Of a DNA stretch of 64,000 nt, positions 55,561 to 64,000 are shown one piece after another. Source of the DNA: Bothriochloa decipiens (lineage: Eukaryota; Streptophyta; Magnoliopsida; Poales; Poaceae); the NCBI GenBank assembly GCA_023333625.1, contig CM041630.1, forward strand, positions 28,485,849 to 28,549,848. The letters are read 5' to 3'. The stretch's first letter is position 1. Every line of letters starts with the position of its first letter. Position numbers and translations under genes: made by a program. Under the pieces are notes generated by a model that did not search any database, had not been told where the DNA came from, and worked only from the letters and a program-made list of their open reading frames with translations.

Positions 55561-57142
55561 TGTTGGTGTTTCTTAGCATTGCTATTAAAGATAGACTATA
55601 AATCCAGTTAGAAGTGCCAGATTAGCCTTCCTATTACTTACGATATGCAAAACTGCAGCATGGCTCCTTGGGGTGCACAAGAATTACAATCCTTAGGTAA
55701 TGGTACTTAGGTACGCCAATCATGATAGCTCATTGTAGATAAATCCACAAGCGCGTGGAACTATCATTGTCACATTTCAACCCGTGAGTGGGTGTGGTAT
55801 TTATAATTTCCTATAGGAGGGTAGGACGGATGCATCTAGCTTTGGTATAAACATGATCACTTATTGAGTGCATAGGTAGACATAACATAGGCAGGGGTAA
55901 ATCATAGTTCAAAGATAGTGGACACACATCTGAGCCAACCTCAAGGATAAAAGATAAATAAAGAATAAAAAATAGATCTAACTGAGCAGGCATTGGTCAC
56001 ATACAGCTATGCAAAGAACTATTAGTAAACATCTAACTAGCATGTCTAGCATTAGGACTAAGTCTGGGATTACAGGGAGATCCCCACAGCTGGCCTGCCA
56101 GCCGAAAGAGACTTTACGAACTCCTACTGAATACCCAAACGTGGGAGAGTGCTAGGGATGGACAGGGCTGTCACCACCTGCCCACCTAACCCTCTGCCCG
56201 TGGGGTACCCACATATCTGTCGATCTCCGCATACCCGGGCACCACACCCGTGTAATTGGAAACAACCCCTAACCCCCTAGGACCCCACCCCTTTGGAGTG
56301 ACAGGCTAGGCTAAGAGCTACCGAGAAGGCACGACGAACCATCACCTTATCCCTAGTTCTTCCTCTATTCATACTAACTCGATGAATGATGAAGAACAAC
56401 GATCAACATGTCAAGAACATAACACGTAAACTATATGCTAGTTCATATATCATTATCATAACATGAACAAGACTATACTGTAGTTCATATGCAACGCTAT
56501 ATAAATAAGACAAGAACTTGAACTTGGAAAACAACTACATTGTATTCATACCGAGGTGTTCTTCTTCTTCCAAGGAGATAAGATCTCCTTGCTAGCTCTT
56601 GCCTTGCTCTAATACTAAAACTAATCTAAAGAATACAAGTGAGAGGTAAGGTTAATGGCTCCAAATGATGGTGTGTGTTGGGGGGAGCTCTCCCTCTCTT
56701 TTATAGCCCAACATGGTCGGTTCAGGTGCCAACAAATATGGAAGCAGGTGGAACCGCCTTGAGGGAATCGACCCAAGCACCACCTTAGAAGACTGGGCCC
56801 AGGAGGCCCCACTAGGGGACCGGCCGCGCCTGGGACCAGCCGCCCCCTGGTAGGTCTGTTTGGCCAACTCCTTCGTGTGGTCGGTTCATCTCTGGGCCTG
56901 GACTTCTCCTGTGGTTACGAATGGGCCTAGAATGCTAATGAAAGTGGGCTTCTCTTCTTCTTTGCACCTTTTCTGGATATGAATTCTGGAATGCGCTTTC
57001 TTTATGGTTTTTGTGCATTTCCACATGTCACACATGCAAGTCAAGTATACACCAAAACTTGTGGAATTGCTAGTTTAAAGCCCTACCTACTATTTATTTT
57101 AGTAACATATTGACTGTAGAAAATAAGCTCTAAGGACCACCA
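55561..57142 (-). repeat. 3' LTR of the gypsy element (1,582 bp)
   Basis: Plus-strand reading starts TGTTGGTGTTTCTTAGC and ends GGACCACCA, giving TG...CA on the element strand. It matches 63012-64000 over their shared length, but lacks a stretch of about 120 bp (about 63,058-63,175) present in the right copy near its start. Confidence 0.85.
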
Positions 57143-57160
57143 ACTCCCCCACACTTAGTC
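57143..57160 (-). promoter_or_regulatory. Polypurine tract of the gypsy element
   Basis: Element-strand sequence CTAAGTGTGGGGGAGT stands directly before the LTR start TGGTGGTCC, a normal position and composition for a gypsy priming tract. Confidence 0.7.
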
Positions 57161-58235
57161 CTTTGCTCGTCCTCGAGTAAAGGTTTTAAGGACTAAGTTG
57201 GTTTACCTCCTTGATTGTAAAATCTGTATACAAATTATTCCAGGCTTCACCTGAACCTATGAACTTCCAAGTGTCTACCAGGTCATCTTGGGCAATTGAA
57301 AAATGGAATAGCCTGGATTCAAATCTTCTTACTCGTATCCCTACTCAGAAACTTGGGTTTTTGTAAAGTTTTTGAAATCATAAAGATAAAAGTTATTCCT
57401 TGAATGATTCTCTCAAGTCACTCATAAATTTGTAAGTGGTTCCTCACCAAGGCATATAGAGGGATTGCCTTCGCTTGATCATCCTACTTCTAAAATCTGG
57501 AGCTTTAGGTAGGGCTAAAAATACTAAGGCACACTTTCCTTGCATGTGTTGTCAAGTCAAATCCAGGACCTCACCGGAGGGAAGCGTCATACTCCTAGAT
57601 CAGAAATGTGCATGTGTGTGGAGAAAGTATGGTGAAAATTTATGGTGTCTAACCTAATTCTACTATGCTCTTTAAAAACACATCTCCCTCCTTATTAGGA
57701 CTTATGAGAGCATGGGCTATCCTTATCCTCTCTTCTCCCTTTTTTTCTTTTCTTCCACCTTTTCTTTTCTTCTTCTTTTTTTATTATTATTTTTTTTCAT
57801 CACTTTTTTCTCCAATTTTTTCTTTCCCATCTTCTCTTTTTTTTCATTTCTTCTCCTCCTTTTGAATGATAGCCTCATGCCTCGATTTGCAACAAAAACT
57901 CAAAGGGAGATGTGAACAAGGATTCAGAGCATTTATTTGGATGAAACCTAACAAACATGTTTTTGGTTCACTCCTAGTGTAGGAGTAGAACATTTTTGGG
58001 TGAATCAAAGAAGAAGGAATGTTTGCGCCTACTCCTATGGTAGGAGTAGTGCAATATTTTTATGGATGGATGAATGAAACTTGTGCGTAACTCTCAGTGT
58101 AAGAGTTGGCAACTTTATTTGTGGGTGCGTGAATCCTAATCTTGGGAGCATGAAACTTCTCTCAACAGGGGTCACAAAACTTGACCAAACTCAACACAAA
58201 GTAAGACACATATGTGGAAGGTTTTGTCATGAAAG
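57161..58235. other. Non-coding interior of the gypsy element, with a polypyrimidine tract
   Basis: No supported gene. About 57,718-57,860 is almost pure pyrimidine (ctttttttcttttcttcc, ttctttttttattattattt). It reads as purine-rich RNA on the element strand. Frames through it give Phe/Leu/Ser runs only. Confidence 0.7.
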
Positions 58236-58470
58236 ATTATTGTCGTTACCCAGGAAATGGGTACCCCAAACCCTTGGATTACCGGACTAAACCCCGGAAA
58301 ATCAGCAACACGAGCCCTCCAGTGGCCTCCCACGATTAACATTCGAAGGCCCGCAGGCTAAAGCATATTGGGTTGACCCATGAACGGGCTACGACAGCCC
58401 AAAGCCAAAGCCTGCTCGAAGGGCTACCGAGCGGACTGGGACTATACACTTAAGGGTACAATTCGGGTAA

Positions 58471-58745
58471 CCCCTCGAGGACGGAACTTCGCCCGGCGAA
58501 CGAGCCTGCCCTCGATTCGGGCAACCCCTCGAGGACGGAACTTCGCCCGGCGAACGAGCCTGCCCTCGATTTGGCAGCCCCTCGAGGACGGAACTACACC
58601 CGGTGAACGAGCCTGCCCTCGATTCGAGTAGCCCCTCGAGGATGGAACTCCGCCCGGCGAACGAGCCTGCCCTCGAGGACGGAACTTCGTTCGGCGAACG
58701 AGCCTGCCCTCGAGGACGGAACTTTGTTTGCATGAATGGGCGGTT
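58471..58745. repeat. Tandem repeat of 53-54 and about 38 bp units
   Basis: 'cccctcgaggacggaact' starts units at 58471, 58525, 58578 and 58632 (steps 54, 53, 54). Two short units follow at about 58,669 and 58,707 (step about 38), which lack the 'attcgggcaa' tail. Each unit contains 'cggcgaacgagcctgccctc'. Confidence 0.9.
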
Positions 58746-59257
58746 CTCGAGGACAGTGCACCCCTCGGCTGCCGACTCTCCCGTATGGATTCAAGCGCAT
58801 TTAATGCGTTTTACCTACCCCCGCCCAACCGTATGGCCACAGTTACGATAACAGTTGTGGGAGTGGCGGTCAAATCTTGCTTTTACCACCCATGCCCCGG
58901 AATCCCGCGGGTCGTACTATGCTGTTGCGCCATGCCGAGCACTGTGCACCGTCCAGCACCCCCTCGAGACGCATAAATCAGCATGTTTCCCACATTTCCT
59001 AGGATTCGACCTTATCCAGTGAGGCTCGACTCCCTCGACTCGACCCCCTCGACTCAAGCCAAGACCCTCGACCGCTGCCCCTCGACTTCGTCGGATGAAC
59101 CCTCAAGCGGGACTTCCACAACTCCCGACGCGACAGCTGCAGGGCCTCCCATACCGATGTACATCACTACAGCAGCACCGACGTGATCGGCCTCAACGTC
59201 ATACGTCACCAGCCATGCGAACTCTAAACATATGTACTTCTGTGCCCCTCCTTCGCC

Positions 59258-59264
59258 TATAAAA
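59258..59264 (+). promoter_or_regulatory. TATA box of the 1.375-kb LTR
   Basis: TATAAAA in a GC-rich context (cgccTATAAAAggaggc) about 360 bp before the LTR end, as expected for a U3/R border. Confidence 0.7.
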
Positions 59265-59620
59265 GGAGGCGCCAGGACGTTAGAAAGCGGGGGGGCGAAG
59301 GAGAGAATCTAGAGCATCAAAACGCTAAGGCTTTAGATCACAGAACAATACCGTGAGACAGTGTAGGTCGAGAGCTAGGCGTCCAAAACGCCCGAGCTCC
59401 AGCTCACGCTCCTCACACCTACTTGTATTTTCCCCTGTACCAGCACTTCGGTGCAAGATAACACGAACTATCCTCCCCCGCTGGACGTAGCACCTTCTTT
59501 GCTCGAACCAGGATAAATCGCCGTGTCCTTCTTGCATCACCCACCGGATTAAGGGAGCATGCAATTACAAATATTACTCGTTGGTGTTAACCCCCCGGGG
59601 GTCAAAACACCAACAATTAT

Positions 59621-61517
59621 ATATGGCCTTGGTAGGTATTTGCATATCATTTAAGGAATATGCTATATTGATTTTTGTTTTGTAAAAAATAAATCCCAAG
59701 CTCTTTGCAAGAAATAAGTAAGCGTCATGTCATCCTACTATATCTCATTCGTTAATCACTTAGATAAAATGGGGTCCCTATGATAGGTGTTCACAAGAAG
59801 CAGGAATATTAGCAAGGAATAAAGACTATGCAAACTTTAATCACAGGATGTCATGGAGATGGAGTATCAAAAATTTTGTCTTTTCAAAAGTGTTCAGAGT
59901 TAAATTTCAAAACTTTGAAAAGAGCGGGGGTAGAGTTGCACAAACCACCATTGAAGATGAAGGAGCAAACGAAAGTCATTTTATCTCATCCTTCTGTATG
60001 ATGGGTTGCTCGATGTTTGTGTAATGTGTTGGGGGAGATCTCGAGTTTGTTTTGAGTTATACTTGAGGGATCACCCCCAGACTTATTTTTGTACCTATTT
60101 TTATTATAACAACAAAAACAAGAGGGACTACAACAGGCAAGAGTCTTATTGACTAAAACATCAAGGAAAAAAATTTTATTACCTAGTTTTTTTAAAAACT
60201 TGTTCAACCAATTTTTGGAGCTCAAACAAGGCTGAGATAAAAGATGCAATGAAAACATAGCCAAGACTTATCTCCATATTAGATTACTAGCATTGTTTAT
60301 GACAACAACTCAAAGTTCATTAATCAAATTTCAACACCATGTTGAAACTTGATTAAAGAAGGCAATTTTAACCTAAGCACCATGCTTAATTTAAAAGGCC
60401 TATGAATGTACCACATGAGCGCTCAAGTAGGTACACCCAAACGTAGAGCAAAAGTCATAAACAGGGAAGCAAGAATTTGAATGATCATATGGAGACAAGT
60501 ATGAGTGAAGGGGTTGGTGAACATTTATTACCTTTTTCATACCTGAGTGTTCTTACCGGCAGCATATGTGGATTTTCCTTGAAGATGCTGCACTGGTGGC
60601 GTGGACGTATCGGCTCCAACTCAAGTGAACCATTAGGCCGGATCACACACACAACTAGTGTATATGGACCTTGGGCCTCATTGGTGGCAAAGGTGTAAAG
60701 GAGGAAACTCCTTCTTTTCTCTTTTTTTCTTTCTTCTTTTTTTGCATTTATTATTTTATTTTTTCTCTCTTTAGTATTTTTTTCAACTCTCTCTTTTTTT
60801 TTGTTTATTTTTTTATAGCAAGGCAAAGCTAACATCGACTTTCATTCATTGTCATGAATGACCCTTGGTGCGAGTGGGACTTGGGATTCTCACCGTCTTC
60901 TCCCACACTTTAACTTTTGTATAAAAGTCAAGTGTATTGGGTCAGGGTCTCCTTGTGAGTGTGTTCCACTCCTCAAGAGCATCATGGTTTGTTGTTGATG
61001 TCGCCACATGTTCTCAAGTGGTATATGACAATTATTCTTGATCTTAACCTGAAAGGGTTAGTAACAAGAATACCCGAAGGTGCATATTAACTTGATAACA
61101 TGTCCTTGCATTCATTGAAAAGGAAAGTTTTTTTTGTTTATCAAGTTTTTTATTTTCATTTCACTTTTTTTTGCAAGGTAACAAAATGATATGGAGTGAT
61201 AGATACATGTTACCTTGTTGCGATCCTCTCCCAAGCTAGCTCAAGGCCAAAGGATCATGGTTGTATCCTACGCTTTCTGATTTCTCCTGCGTGGTTATGA
61301 TCTGGTAGATCACAAGGGATCTTACCTTCCCTCGTGATTACTGCATTGAAAAACATATGCAAGAGGCAAATTGAGCTAGTTGTTTTTTAAAATTTTATTA
61401 AAACTTTATTATTCAAGAGAGGACATTTAATCTTGATCAATTTATTTTGAAGATAACTACTGATGACATTCGGCAAGGGCTCAACATTTATAGTCTGTTG
61501 GCAAGACTTCCTCCTCT
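59621..61517. other. Non-coding interior of the gypsy element, second part
   Basis: No supported gene. A second polypyrimidine tract lies at about 60,708-60,825 (ctctttttttctttcttc, ctctctttttttttgttt). Short frames on both strands differ in composition from real genes. No retroviral-type enzyme motif was found. Confidence 0.65.
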
Positions 61518-62855
61518 TCATTGCTCCACAGCTGCATGAACAAACTTAGGAGAATTCTTGGGTTGCCTAGAGATTTTTCCCGCATTGTTGATAGGAATAG
61601 AAGCAGCAATTTGAGCAAATTGAGTTTCCATCATTTTATTGAAACTCAGTTGATGTTTAACCAAAGAAGACAGAGTTTCAAGTTTAACATTTATAGATTC
61701 AAATATTTTATCATTGAAGAAAAGCTTTCTGGTAAGATAAGTATTAAACCTAGTTTGCTCTAAAACAAAGCTTCTCAAGGTAGGTTGATTGAAATTGTAA
61801 TTCGAATTGAATTGAGAAGAATTACCTTGTGGGTGGTTATGGTTGTTCCACCCATCATTACCTGTTGTTGATGTTGGCAAAACTCGTTGTTGACGTAGGA
61901 CACTTCTTCCTAGGTTTTGAGATAGTTGTTCCCCGGATGGCCAACATCTCCATAGACTTCACACGTCATGTGTGAGCCTATGGCTTGGATGATGCCTAGG
62001 GTAAGATCAGCAGCACAGTCGTCCAGCCTCTTCATTAGGAAGTCTATTTTAGCGGCAAGCAATTCCATCTCCTTCATGAAATACATGCCTTCTTGTGTTT
62101 CTCTTCCTTCTCCCTAGCTTTGGTTTGCCACCATCTTTTCAATAAGTGCAGTGGCATTCTCAATGGTGAGGGAGAGGAATGCCCCTCCAGCTACGGCGTC
62201 AAGGTGTCCCTTTGACAGGGCCATCAGGCCCTCGTAAAAGTTCTGGAGCACTAGCCAATCTTCCATTCCATGGTGGGGACAGGCTCGGCCATAGTCCTAC
62301 AGCCTCTCCTATGCCTTAGGGATGGACTTGAGTGATGTTTGTTGGAAGTTGGATATCTCCCCCTTAGAGCAATGGTTTTGATCATGGGGAAGAACTTGGC
62401 GAGGAACGCCATGGAACATTTGTCCCATGTGTTGACAGCTTCCTTGTTTTGGTAGAACCACTATTTCGCCTTGCCCACAAGGGAGAAAGGAAACAGGCGG
62501 AGCGACATCTTTGATGATGATGGTGTCGCAGAACTCAAGGAAGTGTTGAAGATGAGCATTTGCATCCTTGTTTGGCAAGCCATAGAACTGACTTGCATGC
62601 ACCATCTTGATTAGGCCAATACGGATTGAAGTTTCCATTCCCAATATTGACAGCGGGCCCAACAGGCACGTTGGCAACAAGAGTGGAATACTCGCGCAGT
62701 GACTTGGCCATGATGATAGTAGCGGATGATGCGAGGGTGAATGGTTCATTTACCATTGGAATAGCAGAAGAAGACGTGATACGGGACATGTTCTTCCTTA
62801 GGAGTGCCTTTGGATCGTCAATGAAGTTGTTCGACAGGTCAAACCACTCATACAC
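61518..62855 (-). pseudogene. gypsy gag relic (Athila/Tat-like)
   Basis: The ATG at 62855 (MYEWFDLSNNFIDDP) leads into ALLRKNMSRIT. The conserved gag core reads LPNKDANAHLQHFLEFCDTI, then VAP followed by frame changes near 62,460-62,600. Further fragments are LVLQNFYEGLMALSKGHLDA and NATALIEKMVANQS. A zinc-knuckle relic, CEVYGDVGHPGNNYLKT, has Tyr at two expected Cys positions (TGY to TAY). The C-terminal part (61880-61518) has LVKHQLSFNKMMETQFAQIA then SIPINNAGKISRQPKNSP, typical of Athila/Tat gag tails (N-K-M-L-E-T-Q-L-A-Q). Several stops and frameshifts; not functional. Confidence 0.8.
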
Positions 62856-62990
62856 TATCCTGTTTTAATTCCAATAAAAAGAGGAAGAAAACAAGAGAAG
62901 TTAGCCTGCCTAAACTATGGCTACCTTTTGCTTATTGTGCAATCAATGCTTATGCCAAGATAGATGTTTTTATTTCCTTTTGCCCTCCTT

Positions 62991-63003
62991 GGCAACGGCG
63001 CCA
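62991..63003 (-). promoter_or_regulatory. Primer binding site of the gypsy element
   Basis: Element-strand TGGCGCCGTTGCC begins eight bases after the LTR end (GCCAACA then agcatttc). This sequence is common as the primer site of plant gypsy elements; the tRNA partner is not assigned here. Confidence 0.8.
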
Positions 63004-63011
63004 GAAATGCT

Positions 63012-64000
63012 TGTTGGCATTTCTTAGCATTGCTACTAAAGATAGACTATAAATCCATCCTTAATAATAATACTAAAAACATGTGTTGACATTCCTAACC
63101 ACCATTACTTCAGAAAGGTAACCCTTGGCCCATAATGGCACCGGCCTAGGTAATGCAGTCTGGTAATAATAGTTAGAAGTGCCAGATTGGACTTCCTAAC
63201 CATCATTACTTATGATATGCAAAACTACAGCACGACGCCTTGGGGTGCACAAGAATTACAATCCTTAGGTAATGGTACTTAGGTACGCCAATCATGATAG
63301 CTCATTATAGATAAATCTGCAAGCGCACTGAACTATAATGGTAGCATTTCAACCTGTGAGTGGGTGTCATAATTAGAATTTCCTATAGGAGGGCAAGACA
63401 GATGCATCTAGCTTTGGTATAAACATGATCACTTATTGAGTGCATTGGTAAACATAGCATAGGCAGGGGTAAATCATAGTTCAAAGATAGTGGACACACA
63501 TCTGAGCCAACCTCAAGGATAAAAGATAAATAAAGAATAAAAGAATAGATCTAACTGAGCAGGCATTGGTTATATATAGCTATGCAAAGAACTATTAGTA
63601 AACATCTAACTAGCATGTCTAGCATCAGGACTAAGTCTGGGATGACAGGGAGATCCCCGCAACTAATCTACCAGCCGAGAGAGACTTTACGAACTCCTAC
63701 TGAATACCTGAACATGGGAGAGTGCTAGGGATGGACAGGGCTGTCACCACCTACCCACCTACCCCTCTGCCTATGGGGTACCCACATATCCACCGATCTC
63801 CACATACCCGGGCACCACGCCCATGTAATTAGAAACAACTCCTAACCCCCTAGGACCCCACCCCTTCGGAGTGACAGGCTAGGCTAAGAGCAACCGAGAA
63901 GGCATGACGAACCACCACCTCATCCCTAGTTCTTCCTCTATTCACACTAACTCGATGAATGATGAAGAACAACGATGAACATGTCAAGAACATAACACAT
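63012..64000 (-). repeat. 5' LTR of the gypsy element, truncated by the window edge
   Basis: Starts TGTTGGCATTTCTTAGC and matches 55561-56430 in order, including 'ggtgcacaagaattacaatc', 'ctttggtataaacatgatca' and 'aggaccccaccccttcggag'. It continues past 64,000. Confidence 0.9.

Larger units (their letters stand above)
58241..59615 (+). mobile_element. Solo LTR, 1,375 bp, nested in the gypsy element
   Basis: It starts TGTCGTTACCCAGG and ends AACACCAACA, flanked by the exact duplication ATTAT (58236-58240 and 59616-59620). A TATA box (TATAAAA, 59258-59264, in cgcctataaaaggaggc) sets plus orientation. It carries a XhoI-site-rich tandem repeat. It is likely Ty3/gypsy; the family is not recognised. 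Confidence 0.88.
55561..64000 (-). mobile_element. Ty3/gypsy LTR element (Athila/Tat-like gag), no pol seen, cut by the window end
   Basis: The left LTR is 55561-57142 and the right LTR starts at 63012 and runs off the window. On the minus strand: 5' LTR, primer site at 62991-63003, gag relic 62855-61518, a long non-coding interior, polypurine tract, 3' LTR. I find no protease, reverse transcriptase, RNase H or integrase motifs between 57,143 and 61,517, so it is probably a non-autonomous derivative. The element interrupts repeat A. Its target duplication cannot be checked because the far end is missing. Confidence 0.85.

Noticed and set aside
57665..57915. Phe/Leu/Ser-rich frames resembling membrane segments
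   Set aside because: They are translations of a polypyrimidine tract in the gypsy interior.
1..64000. CRISPR arrays, bacterial operons, tRNA or rRNA genes
   Set aside because: The content is plant transposable elements. No regularly spaced CRISPR-like repeat, tRNA cloverleaf or rRNA sequence was recognised.

Overview
The window is plant nuclear DNA, most likely from a grass (Poaceae) and probably a panicoid such as the sorghum, Miscanthus or sugarcane group. The basis is the element types seen (CACTA transposons with tnp2, DUF4218 and Transposase_24 domains, very long LTRs beginning TGTAACACC, a Ty1/copia element with an initiator-Met primer site) and a grass-type F-box-like gene relic. The species is inferred, not proven. 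I see no intact host gene. Almost everything is a transposable element, a repeat or a decayed gene, so this looks like old heterochromatin or a decayed cluster between genes.

Layout. 1-236 is the end of a copy of repeat family A. 319-1797 (minus) is a multi-exon relic of the second CACTA protein (Transposase_24). 3713-6414 (plus) is a frameshifted plant-transposon protein relic (PF20167-like). 7818-8576 (minus) is an F-box-like pseudogene with one stop. 8.9-28.7 kb is a patchwork of diverged copies of repeat family B, with units starting about every 1.1-1.4 kb. Embedded in it are a RING-H2-like pseudogene split by a 3.76-kb solo LTR (13752-17508), a short coiled-coil ORF in a CACTA-like segment (about 21.5-22.8 kb), and a zinc-finger-like ORF (24344-24835). 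28948-32548 (minus) is a tnp2-type CACTA transposase with four stops and two frameshifts.

33.15-55.56 kb is a tandem array of repeat A (period about 2.49 kb) in which I could resolve three insertions by their exact 5-bp target duplications: a full Ty1/copia element (35963-43580, GTTAG), a 1.9-kb solo LTR (46505-48411, GGGCC) and a 4.06-kb solo LTR (50516-54576, GCGCC). From 55561 to the window edge lies a Ty3/gypsy element on the minus strand with a gag relic and no recognisable pol. It is itself split by a 1.375-kb solo LTR (58241-59615, ATTAT).

The most unusual structure is inside every repeat A unit: a fold-back of about 630 bp (34635-35268, and copies near 44.7, 46.3/48.4 and 54.9 kb). 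Its two arms of about 270-300 bp are inverted copies of each other, and each arm is studded with short palindromes built on GTCGCGCCAAAT / ATTTGGCGCGAC. Each half-palindrome contains TTTGGCGC, which fits the E2F consensus TTTSSCGC. Differences between copies are mostly CpG transitions, and most premature stops in the window are TAG codons explicable by a single C-to-T or G-to-A change. Both fit long-term cytosine methylation.
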